NCBI RefSeq assembly: GCF_028554725.1
Contig: NC_071668.1
Coordinates: 28,622,501-28,686,500, forward strand
Reading direction: 5' to 3'
Length of the DNA: 64,000 nucleotides
From: Zeugodacus cucurbitae
Lineage: Eukaryota > Arthropoda > Insecta > Diptera > Tephritidae
Part shown: piece by piece, positions 34,729 through 45,519 of the stretch
Position numbering within the stretch: the first letter of the stretch is position 1
Layout: every line of letters starts with the position of its first letter
Translations under genes and position numbers: made by a program
The notes under the pieces: generated by a model
What the model saw: the letters and a program-made list of their open reading frames with translations, nothing else
Databases searched by the model: none
What the model was told of the DNA's origin: nothing

Positions 34729-35231
34729 GAGCTAAATAGAGAAGGTACAATTTTCTATAAGAGTGTACAACTGCTGGAGTATGCCGGTGATATCGATATC
34801 ATTGGAAACAACACCCGCGCCGTTAGTTCTGCTTTTTCCAGACTGGATAGGGAAGCGAGGCACATGGGTCTGGTGGTGAACGAGGACAAGACGAAATATC
34901 TCCTGTCATCAAACAAACAGTCAGCGCATTCGCGTCTTGGCTCCCACGTCACTGTTGACAGTCATAACTTTGAAGTTGTAGATAATTTCAGTATCAACAC
35001 CGATAATAATGTCAGCTTTGAAATCCAACACAGAATCACTCTTGCCAACAGGTGCTACTATGGACTGAGTAGGTAATTGAAAAGTAAAGTCTTCTCTCGA
35101 CGAATAAAAACTAAACTCTACAAGTCCCTCATCATTCCCGTCCTACTTTATGGTGCAGAAACGTGGACGATGTCAACATCTGATGAGACGACACTAGGAG
35201 TTTTCGAGAGAAAGGTTTTGCGGAAGAAAAG
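34729..35231 (+). pseudogene. RTE RT C-terminal half, displaced upstream (permuted copy, block 2)
   Basis: Begins at ELNREGTIF and continues through the catalytic box, here YAGD instead of YADD. RLGSHVTVDSHNFEVVDNF follows, with the family's VYLGT deleted after it. LLYGAETWTMSTSDETTLG comes next, and the block stops at RKVLRK. A glutamine codon (CAA) has become TAA at the 35074 position. In an intact element this block would follow the sequence found at 35232-36362. Here it lies before it in the same orientation. Confidence 0.85.
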
Positions 35232-36362
35232 CTGCAATCGCAACAGATTGCCAAGCAATTTTCTACTCGACTTGAACTCCTTCTCTCTGGAAGCACTCAT
35301 CACCATCTCGATATAAGGGAGCTGTGGAACGGCGTGTCAAATTCATTGCACACCGCTGTAGCCAAAAAACCAGTTGGTACGATAAGAATTGTCGTTCCGT
35401 AGTGGAGAGAAAACATACTCCCTAACTCGAAACGTTGCGATCGACCACAACACGTTCGGGGTGGGATAAATATCGAGAGTTGAAGAGGGAAGCGAGACGC
35501 ATTTACAGACGTAAAACGAAAGAGGGCGAAATGCGTGAGTATGAAAAGCTGACCGACAAGGGTAATGCTCGAAAATTTTATGAAAAAATGAAGCGACTTA
35601 ACGAAGGTCCAAGACCGGAGCATGCACATGTAAAGACCAAGGAGGTAATCTGGTAACCGATGTCCAAGGCATACTAGAACTGGAGGGAACACTTCTCCGA
35701 CCTGATGAATGGCAGTAAAAGTACAACATCAGTGCATGGTGAACCCGATTCCCCAATCGATGACGATGGAACAGATAGATGTTCCATTACCGGACCACGA
35801 AGAAATTCGAACAGCAATTATCCGCCTGAAGAACAACAAAGCGGCGGGGCCGATGGATTACCGGACGAGCTATTCAAATAGGGCGGCGAAGAACTGATAA
35901 GGTGCATGCATAAACTTCTTTGTAGAACATGGCCGGAAGAAGCATGCCTGACGATTGGAATCATAGTATGCTCTTCCCAATCCATAAAAATATCTCGTAT
36001 AAGGCTCTACCGAGCGTACTGTGTGAAAGACTAAAGCCCACCGTCAACAAACTGAGATCTTCACCATGCGCCAAATCTTGAAAAAGACTCGTGAAAAGAG
36101 AATCAACACACACCATCTCTTTGTCGATTTTAAAGCTGCTTTCGACAGCACGAAATCTATGCCGCTATGTATGAATTTGGTATCCATGCAAAACTAATAC
36201 GGCTGTGTAAGCTGACGTTGAGCAATACCAAAAGCTCCGTCAGGATCGGGAAGGACCTCTCCGAGCCATTCGATACCAAACGACTATCGTGCGACTTCTT
36301 CAATCTGTTGCTGGGAACAATAATACGAGCTGCAGTGCTAAATAGAGAAGGTACAATATTTT
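35232..36362 (+). pseudogene. RTE linker and RT N-terminal half (permuted copy, block 3)
   Basis: The linker is readable as QSQQIAKQF and LLLSGSTHHHLDIRELWNG, then KYRELKREARRIYRR and ARKFYEKMKRLNEG. The RT start follows (IRLKNNKAAG), then motif A (VDFKAAFDS) and LCKLTLSNTKSSVRIGKD, ending at LNREGTIF. Several internal deletions are visible, for example the loss of the KGDP-to-NIAYK stretch near 35990 and of IGPYQCGFRPGKS near 36054. The block ends at the same phrase with which block 2 begins. Confidence 0.8.
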
Positions 36363-36425
36363 AAAAAGAGAGAGCAAAAAGGAGGAATGAGTGCGCGCTC
36401 TGGTGGATTCGGCTATAATTGCTTA
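36363..36425 (+). pseudogene. RTE 3' tail remnant (permuted copy, block 4)
   Basis: After LNREGTIF the sequence jumps to the last codons and 3' end of the element: AAAAAGGAGGAATGAGTG, then ALVDSAIIA in the family reading, then GCGGTTCCTACGC. The (AAG)n tail is missing, and no target duplication is evident. Confidence 0.65.
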
Positions 36426-37759
36426 AAGCGGTTCCTACGCAGAGTATATGTACATATATTTTATCATCTAAATTCTTCCAAAATGGACCAATTCGCCACT
36501 ACGAAATGTTTTCTTCTTGTATCAGCAGTTCATATTTTTCGAAATGTTCGCCATATTTTTTGAAATAGTCGAAACAGTGGACACTTTTAAATTAAAATTT
36601 TTGCACAATTCCGACACTGAGAAACCGGATATTACACCTCTATTTGATGCTGATCAACTGATTTTTAACTCTTTCTACATACATATGTCTTCTTCATGTT
36701 TCTCGTTTAACCGAGTATTTAGCAACTTTTGTTTCGAGAGTATAAAAATAACATTGAGCTTGCTGCTTCTTTATTATTTATTTATGCAAGAGTGCAAATA
36801 TTTGACATTGCGGAATTCCAATGGAACACACTTTTTCCATATCTTGAATACTTGATAAATCTAAAAACTGAATTACGGACTAGCTTCTAAGTCAAGATAT
36901 GCCTAAGAAGTCAGTGATTTAACTGGCGTATGAAAAATAGTTGTGAAACAAAAAAGTTCTATAAATACATAAGTATGACACAATGTGTGATAAATAATTA
37001 AAAAAAGCTGTGCTTATTGTAGTATTATGTTTATAAATGTATATTTCGAAATATTTTCATGTTGGCGATAAGCAAGTTCTTATGCTAAGTAAGAATAAGA
37101 ATAAAATTGTATAATACTTACGCATGTATAAATATACTTGCGTTCATTGCAGCGCTCAAGCTCATCAAATACATATGTATGTATGTATTTATATATGGAA
37201 AATACTCAAGATTAGTTAGCTTAAAAGTTGGATCTTGCCATTAGTTATTGTGGTGGGGCTTTGTGTCAAGCTGCGTATTCTAAACTCAAACTTTAGTATT
37301 TCTATTTAATATTTGTTGTTATATTAGTCTGGGGTTATTCGAAAATTCGAATACCGGAATGTCGACACGGAATATCCATTAAGTCCAGTGCATGTTGGAT
37401 GTTTATATGGATTGACAGTTAATACGTATGAAATCCGCATCATCTGTTTATTAGTATTTTTTTTTTAATAAATCGAACAATCAGATTATTGCGGATTACG
37501 TGAATATTCGGTAAATATTCTTTTTGTACTGATTTGGATATCCGAATTTTCTAAAATATTAGTCGTTGCTTGTAATATATTATGGAGAGTTTGGATATCC
37601 CTTCAGTATTCGTTTTTTCATCTATCCGCATAACCATATTTAGAAAGGGTCATAGGCATAGTTTTTCTAATACCATTTTTATTACTCGGTTTTTTTGTGA
37701 AAATTTTTACTCATGATCTTTCGGATAAGTAAAGAACAAAACAAAACAAACCAATAATA
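36426..37759. other. AT-rich stretch, no gene recognised
   Basis: A plus-strand frame at 36517-36855 (112 codons, phenylalanine-rich) has no recognisable domain. 37320-37620 holds recurrent ATTCGAA/GGATATCC boxes of unknown meaning. CATA-type microsatellite sequence is at 37170-37195. Confidence 0.45.
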
Positions 37760-39108
37760 ATTATACTCTCGCAACCTGTTGCACAGAGTATCATAGTTTT
37801 GTTCACATAACGGTTGTTTGTGTCACCAAGAAATATAAGAGTTAGATATGGGGTTATATATACATAAATGATCAGGATGACGAGTAGATTTGAAATCCGG
37901 ATGTCTGTCCGTCCGTCTGTCCGTCTGTCCGTCTGTCCGTGCAAGCGATAACTTGAGTAAAAATCAAGATATCTTAATGAAACTTGGAACACATGTTCCT
38001 TGGCACCCTGAGGAGGTTGCTTTCGAAAATGGGCAAAATCGGTTCACTGCCACGCCCACAAAATGGAGGAAACCGAAAACCTATACAGTGTCATAACTAA
38101 GCCATAAATAAAGTTATGAAAATGAAATTTGGAACATAGGATCCCATTAGGGAGGGGCACATTTGGATGTAATTTTTTTGGAAAAGTGGGCGTGACCCCG
38201 CCCTCAAATAAGTTTTTTTGTATATAACTCGCAAACCAATAAAGCTATATAAGCCAAACTTTCTGCAGTCGTTTCTTTTAGCCATTTCCTTATACAGTCC
38301 AAAAATGAAAGAAATCGGATAATAACCACGCCCACCTCCCATACAAAGGTTAGGTTGAAAATTACTAAAAGTGGGTTAACTCCCTAACGAAAAACGTCAG
38401 AAACACCAAATTTTACATAAGAAATGGCAGAAGAAAGCTGCACTGAGATTTTTCTACAAAATGGAAAATGGGCGTGGCGTCGCCCACTTATGGGTCAAAA
38501 ACCATATCTCAAGAACTATTCGACCGATTTCAATGAAATTCGGTATATAACACTTTCTTGACACCCTGATGACACAGGTGGAATATGGGCGAAATCGGTT
38601 CACAACTACGTCTACTTCCCATATAACCCAATTTTGAATTCCATCTGATTCGTTCACTTTATAATGTATTCATAAGGAACCAATGAAGCTAGCGGAATAA
38701 AACTTTACACAAATACTGTATTTGAGCTGTGACATCACTTGTGGAAATATTGTCAAAATCGGACCATGACTTTTCAAGGCCCCTGATATCAAACATGAAG
38801 AACTCAGTGCCTAAGGTTAATTTTTCACCGAAAATATAGGTAAATCCCTCAGATATTTTAATGTAATTCATTCCCTCTGAATTTTTTTCTTATAACAGTT
38901 TCTCTCTGTACCTGAAATGGTAAAAATCGGGTCATAACTTCCCCCAGATCCTATATACCTATTTCTAAGTAATATTAAATTAAGTGATCGTATAATCTTC
39001 GATATATTGTATCTTGGTGGTGAAAACGAGTGAAATCGGTTTAGGAATTACGTCAGTCCCCATATACTATTTATGATGATTTTCGTTACTTAGCCCTTCC
39101 TTACTTGT
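37760..39108 (-). repeat. Repeat family A, copy 4 (longest)
   Basis: Runs from TATACTCTCGCAACCTGTTG at the left to CTTAGCCCTTCCTTACTTG at the right, so it is in minus orientation. Boxes around GGGCGTGG/CCACGCCC occur at about 38051, 38188, 38328, 38470 and 38603, roughly every 130-145 bp. ATCGGTTCAC boxes occur near 38037 and 38595. It includes the GTCC/GTCT microsatellite at 37902-37940. No protein frame is shared with the other copies. At about 1.35 kb it is the most complete copy in the window. Confidence 0.8.
37902..37940. repeat. GTCC/GTCT tetranucleotide repeat within repeat A
   Basis: About nine units of GTCT or GTCC, lying inside family A just before GTGCAAGCGATAACTTGAG. Confidence 0.9.
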
Positions 39109-40649
39109 TTATTTATGATTTTGGTATCTATAATCCTCAATTCATAGAAATCCACATAGAGAAAATTATTGCTTTTTATGCTCTGTGATATCCGAAGAGC
39201 CTACGAATATATTCTGATATTCGATTAACGGGAATTTCGCACTTGGATAATATTATGAGCACTACTATATGTCAAGAATTCTAAGATTTTTTTTTGTATT
39301 TAATACGATTTATAAAAATTTGTCCACATGCACACACACATACATATGTATGTGTATATATTCGTATATGAATTTGATTAATTACATACATACATATGAA
39401 CACATGTCTATATTATATGTCCACTGCTGTGACCTTATCAGCTGCCAAGTTCTAAGAAATTTTGAACAGAAAATACGCTAATGTTTATCTAAAAGAACTG
39501 TGTATATTTATATATTTTGCTTACAATGTATTTAAAAACGACAACAACATGCAAATATGTTTCTGATAAGCCAGTGGTTGGCGTCATCGGCTCGCAAGCA
39601 TAACCTCGTTGCACGGTGAAATCCCGGTCGTAGGATGCTGTCGTATGAATTTCTGAATGTTTATGCGAACGTGTTTGTCGTTGCAGTGACTGGCATTTAG
39701 TTCCAGCCCAGTTTCATGTAATCAGCTTCTGTACATGCAATTTCAATGGTTGTTAAATAATCGAGTCGTACACGACTCTTCCACGCGTACACGCCGCAAA
39801 CTATCTGTGCGTGTATGTTTGTGAGTATATGTGCGGTTAAAAATAAGGATTGTCTCATCATAATGTTGGGAATTCATCGGGAGTTATTTGTTGCGATAAC
39901 AAATATTAATGTAAGAAACTGTGGGTCTTTTTCTCATGGGATTTTGTATCGTCGAAGTAATTTATTCATGTCTTTTGGATTTAAAAGAATGCGTCATTAG
40001 ATAATGCAAAATTCGAAAAAGGACGTTGTTTTTTTAATGACGCATTAATTACATTCTATTAAAGAAATATTTGGATTCTGTTTACAATTTATAGATAATG
40101 AGTTAGCTAAGTCTGAGCGATGTAATACCTCAGTAAATAAGGGAATCGTGGGTTTATAGTTCCTAGCCCCCAAAACTGTGCTACATTCATATTGATATTC
40201 TTATTCTGATTATATAGACAGTATATAGTTTGCCAGATTTATAACAGTTGATTCTTCGATTCGCTACTATCTTTAAGTTTTAGCGGATCCAAAGCAGCTA
40301 GTATAATCGTTCGCAACTAAAGTGTTTTTGGATTTTAGATATTTTAGTATGAATATGTGACTGGACTGCTCTCCTGCATTTCGAAAACTACATATTCACC
40401 TACATATTTAAGTGAATTACTCTTCTAGAGAGCCATTTTTTGGAGCTGGGAAAAAGAAAATAGTTGCTGTACAAGACCACTGAAATATGTTGGGAGAAAT
40501 TTGCTACAAAGTGATATACATACAAGTTTACCAGGATCACTCAAATAATGAGAGGCAAGATGTATGTGGTAACAAGATAGATCCTCACTATTTCATAAAC
40601 TACAGTTTTAGAAGACCAACTTGAGCGCTGGTCACTGTATTAACCAGTT
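39109..40649. other. Non-coding stretch with CATA-type repeats
   Basis: 39330-39420 is rich in TACATATGTATG-type sequence. 39560-39800 is a little richer in GC, but no tRNA fold or coding domain is found. The remainder is AT-rich. Confidence 0.45.
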
Positions 40650-41030
40650 TTATCCTCCAGAAAAATGGTGTGTTCGCGTCGTTAATGTCACAGCATAAGA
40701 ATCATTGGTATGTACTTTTAAAATGTATAGGGTGATCAATTTTGAAATCCCCTTCCCTTTTAAAGAAAAAATAAAAAAAATCGAATTTAATTTATTATCT
40801 TTCGAAAGAACCTTATTTGGCATATATTTTTTAAAGATTATCTCTTTCAAATGTTGGCCGCGGCTACGCGTCGGATGGTCCATTCGTTGAGTCCATTTTT
40901 CGATGACTCGTTCGAGCATTTCAACTCGTAACTTGCGAATGACACTCGCGATGGTTTGCTCCAGAATTTGGTTCAATATGTAGTAATTCAAATAATTTCT
41001 TCACACTGCCGCCATAGTAATGTGTAGGGA
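40650..41030 (-). pseudogene. Mariner-type transposase C-terminus
   Basis: The minus-strand frame 40991-40650 reads NQILEQTIASVIRKLRVEML, then ERVIEKWTQRMDHPTRSRGQ and HLKEIIF. This is the C-terminal end of insect mariner-type DDE transposases (family pattern: MLE-V--NW--R-D---RSRG-HL-EIIF). After it, in the same reading, comes untranslated sequence containing AAGGGGATTTCAAAATTGAT and a GATCACCCTATA-like terminal box (plus strand about 40728-40750). The catalytic domain is absent. It is of the same general type as the relic at 7200-7680, whose C-terminus is not preserved. Confidence 0.75.
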
Positions 41031-42699
41031 TGTGCTTCTGTGGTTTTAAAAGCTCGAAGACTACATTAGCCAACACAAAAATTATTTAGCCTCTCGGCTG
41101 GCCATGGCAAGTTTTTGCGTTGGCTTAAACTGCATATCTATACAATGAGTTCGTTAAGAAAAGCCTCTTAATTATTGTAATCATAGTATAACTGTTACTC
41201 ACACTCAAAAAAAAAACATATTTTGAGTCTTGTACAATAAATCCAAGCGCTTCTTCCCAATCTTTCGTTTCAATCGATGTGGTTATTTCCGTAAGTGTTT
41301 TATCATTTTGCAATCTATAAATATTCACAATTATACATTTTGCCTTTGCTTTTCGATGTACGTGATGTTAATATAATTTTTGATACTAGAAATACGATTG
41401 GTAATTACCCAGATACTCTATCGGTTGGCTTGACCGAATATATACTTTGTTTTATAAATACATATATAAATATATATATGAAGTCAAATCGACATCGAGC
41501 TACTAGTGCACCTGTGGAGTATAACTACATTCCTGTGTGTATGAGTGTGTGACTACTCCTACACAGGCGTGTTCACACTCGTGCTCACAAATACTCACAC
41601 ACAAATTCCTACAAAGCAGGTGAGTACCATTGTTTATTTGTTCTTTATCTGCCCCGTCCGTTATTTAGTTCGTCCAGTTGTCATCGAAGTTATCTGCGAC
41701 AGTGTGTTAATTTTTATTGCATTAATAAAGTCACAATTCTGTACAAGCCAAAATACAACGGCACACAGCCACACACACACTCGATAGTACAATGCATATA
41801 CTCAATTAGTACTATAGTCTACATGCTTACGTACACACTTACTCACTTCCAAAGCTACGCATCAAGACAGCATTTATCTACCGGAATATGAGCACACCGA
41901 TACGATCGATTCGATTGTCAAAATACTCAGCGCGGCAATAAATTTCTTTGATACGACGCAACAATATTCGGCGGCAATAAATTTTTATTCAATCCAAATA
42001 AAAATGAAAAAAGGCAAAATCAATGCAACAACAATGTCGCTGTCAGCTAAGCAGTGTCTTAAGCAATAACAAGAGACATTCTATACTCTTTAGCACTAGT
42101 TAAACTTAGCATAACAAGAATTTGGTAAATACTGGCACAGTAATATAACTGTATATCAATGACAATTGTATGTGTTGAAATGTGCGCGCAATAAAATATT
42201 TGGTCAGATAACAGTTTATTTGGTTAATTGTCTTCTTTCCAAAAAAATTGGATAAATTGTTTTCTTTCACCTTCCTAGCACGAAGGACTTTTGAGACACT
42301 TATGCGCGAAAGGCACTTAAATTAATCACGCTTAAGTGCCTCGGGGTACTTTCCAAGCTTTTGCTCAAATATTTCGATCGAATATTTTTTCTTTTAGAAT
42401 GAAAGACACATTTATTTCTTTTATATAATATAGACGGGAAATTTTATCAAAGTAAAGAGGGGGCCTCTCTTTAGACCATCAACAATAGTAAAAATAATAA
42501 AACACAAGCAAGTTTCGATACAATTCGATAAATATTCTGCATACGAAGAAATGCACTGAATTGTACTTGCACTGGCAAGTCGAATTATAATAATTATTAG
42601 ACATTTCATGCTAAATCTGCGAATATTTTAAAATTGTTGTCTTAGCTTTGTTAAACGTTATCTAAAGAATTTAGTGTCATCCGTATATTAATAAAATTC
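41031..42699. other. Non-coding stretch
   Basis: AT-rich, with CA/TG tracts (41520-41780). No gene recognised. It contains the CTTAAGTGCC palindrome at 42311-42341. The plus frames at 41295-41787 are without recognisable content. Confidence 0.45.
42311..42341. repeat. Perfect inverted repeat AGGCACTTAA / TTAAGTGCCT
   Basis: Ten-base arms with an 11-base loop. The right arm lies within the 13-mer CGCTTAAGTGCCT, which also occurs at 34068-34080. It is probably a stump of a Tigger-type transposon terminus. Confidence 0.6.
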
Positions 42700-43035
42700 T
42701 TTTTACAACATTGGTAAGGACTATATTGGAATATGCCTCTGTGGTATGGAATCCCAGTTACCATACCCATTCTGATAAGCTAGAGTCCATTCAAAAACAA
42801 TTTTTTTGTCCATATACTAATCGTTTAAAACTTATAAATCTACCTACACTCACTTGTTGTAGAAAAATGCTCGGCATAATATTCTTAGTAAAACTTATGA
42901 ATCGTGAAGTTTGTGCAAATTTAAACGAGCCATTCTGCCGAATATCTCCTGATTTTGATTCTCATCCCAGCACGCATGATCTATCTGACTCAATCTTTAG
43001 CATTAAAACCAGAAGACAGAATTCTCTTAATAAGT
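42700..43035 (+). pseudogene. Non-LTR retrotransposon RT C-terminal fragment (Jockey/CR1-like group)
   Basis: The frame to 43035 reads MVRTILEYASVVWNPSYHTH, then SDKLESIQKQF, and later KLINLPTLTCCRKMLG and IIFLVKLMNRE. The order LEYASVVWNP----H-DKLE-IQK-F, followed by the INLP-L--RR--L motif, is found at the end of the RT ORF in Jockey-superfamily and CR1-like insect elements. It is a different family from the RTE and RNase H-bearing elements here. Only this segment survives; nothing upstream resembles the catalytic domain. Confidence 0.7.
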
Positions 43036-45505
43036 GAAATTCAAAAAATTTAAACTGTTCCGTAATGTTTAAATCTTAGCTGTTGAAATTTTTTTCCAGT
43101 AACTGAGTTTTTTGAGATTTTGCAAATAACTCAAATACTGATTACTGATATGCTTTATCTTTATTATGACTGCATTGGACTTACTCAGTATATAACGTCG
43201 AAAGCATTGGTGGATTTGTTGTGCCGAAAATGCATATCCTTTGAACAGTATTATAAATATATGAATATTAGTAAAATAGATAACAAGCGCGAAAAAAGTT
43301 AGAGCAAAAGAGGATTAAAGCAATTGGAGGGTTCTTACCGAGGAAGTGGCTGGAACATCTGTGTGCAGAGCTTTTTACTACTCACCTATTGTTAAATATT
43401 TGTTACTGTGGAATTTTAACGTTGTTGACATAGTAAAAAGATTAAACACACATCCCTAGTGTTATGGCAGCAAATAAGACACAGGGACAATATTCGGCTG
43501 TATTTGGATGTTACGGAAAGTTACGTAAAATAATACAGCTGTATTATCGACGATGCATTCAGATGAATCAGTTTGTGATAATACTAAAGTTTAAGCTAAT
43601 TTTAATAATATATTTAAAGTCAAAAAAAGTAGGTTCGGTCACAACTAGTTAGCTTTCGAGAATAACGATGATCCGGGTAGATTAAGATGAAATATTATTT
43701 TGTTAATACATCGTGGGTACCCGGTTATTAACATAAACGGTAATTTCATTCATTATTCAATGTGAACTTTATACTCTTACCTTACACAAGAATATCATTA
43801 TAATTATTTTATTGTTTCCAAATTGTACTTGATGTAAGGTTCAGTGATATAAAAGAGGTGGGTGTTATTGTTAAGAATCAGTTGTGAATTATATAATGGA
43901 GTAAATATATTCAGGAAAGAGAATAATTACATGATAGTAAACATATCTTCTTTGAAGTTAATTTCATGATAATTGCAGATATTTCTCATTACGGAACGAG
44001 AATGAATGAAATAAATAGTCAATATTCCCTTACACAAATTGGTCAATAATATAGTTATTTTCCAAAGTTTCGAAGAAGAATAATTTCTTAAGCATAAACA
44101 AAATTTCATTTAATTAATTGGCACCTAGACAACAACTGAACTATTGCATAATAACCAAATCAACTAACTTTTTTCCAATTTTATTAGATAACGGTCTAAA
44201 GTTCAGTCTATTTTGTGGGTTTCCAAAACCTATAGCAGTCGAAACACGCGTCAACAAAATTCACAATATTAATATTGTCTCATAAATTGACAATTTTGTT
44301 TTTGTAGGACAGGAAATCGCACATAAACAAGAATAAAATCGAAGAATAGAAGGCATTATTTCGACAATTTGGTTTGTTAGACATTGGCATTATATCGGCA
44401 ATCAAACATTAGTACTCCAATACTGTGGCACCGTTAGTCCGAAATACTCGTATAAAGGCGGCGATCATAAACCATAGATGATAACGTCAAGCGAACTATG
44501 TGAAGGTATTTTGTGTCTTGTTGTTGTTTCTGCTTCTACCGAAGACGAGCGAAAAACAAGCGACAACCTAAAATTTGGTAACATTATTGTGCTTATTTAT
44601 ATAATTTATGACTTCCACCCATAAAGAAGATTTTCATCGTTGGCTAAACTCATAAAACATTATCTACAATTAGACATTTACCAATCGGTATTGATTAGAG
44701 GCCAGTAAGGAGTTAGTCGAACAATATCTTATGCTCAATAAAAAATATTAAAAAATACTGAAAAAGACAACAAAAACTTCATGATAGTAGGTTAAGAGCT
44801 TTCATATATTTAGTTCACTTCACACATCGATACATACCAGTGGTGGTGGGCTTTCAATAGACCCGAACTGTCTTGTAAAATGAAATATAAGTAGATAACA
44901 CCTGGGTATCATATCTATTTATTTGGTATAAAGGAGCATTTAAAAGGCATTGTGTTTTGACACGCAGTGATGCTTGCGATGTGACGTTCTGAGACTTTGG
45001 ACAGTAGAAATTAAATTTATGGTACTTAATTTTAAATTTATAACATCAGCACTTGCACGGTAATTCTCGAAGTTAGTTGAATTATCGATAAAATATCGAT
45101 TTAGTCGACTAAAGCCTATAATTACTTTTATGTCAGACGCTTTGTGGCCACGTTTGTTTTTTACAAAGTCTAAGGAATATATGGGGTTATTAATATAAAA
45201 CCTGATATAAATTGAAATAATTATTATTTTATTTGTAATATTTTATTGTGATGGTTCTGAAAAAAGGTTCCTAATTTCTAAAGTAAACAGATTTTCTTTT
45301 TGTTTTTGAATAATACCTTTTGCGAGAAATGCCTTCCGAGTCTTCGAGCTCCTGAATCTTCAAGGCATTATACTGTTATACTCCGAAATGTACACTAAAT
45401 CTTTTCAAAACCAGCCGAACCAGCAACCGATACGAACTTACTTGTCATCGAACAGATCGCCAGCCACAATTACAATATGCAACAAACTTGATAAATTGAT
45501 TTCCT
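43036..45505. other. AT-rich stretch, nothing recognised
   Basis: Only short frames. 45040-45110 has ATCGATAAAATATCGAT-type dyads. No transposon terminus is recognised before the RTE copy. Confidence 0.5.
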
Positions 45506-45519
45506 AACATTTCCATAAT

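Noticed and set aside
36517..36855. 112-codon phenylalanine-rich frame as a membrane protein
   Set aside because: AT-rich composition explains it. No coherent membrane topology or relative is recognised.
38097..38342. Open frame in repeat A (GGGRGYYPISFIFGLYK) as a conserved protein
   Set aside because: A similar reading occurs at 10453 because the DNA repeat is shared. The frame is not maintained between copies and shows no start or domain.
39560..39660. Possible tRNA gene (box-B-like GGTGAAATCCC)
   Set aside because: No matching acceptor stem, anticodon arm or A box at the right distance could be drawn.
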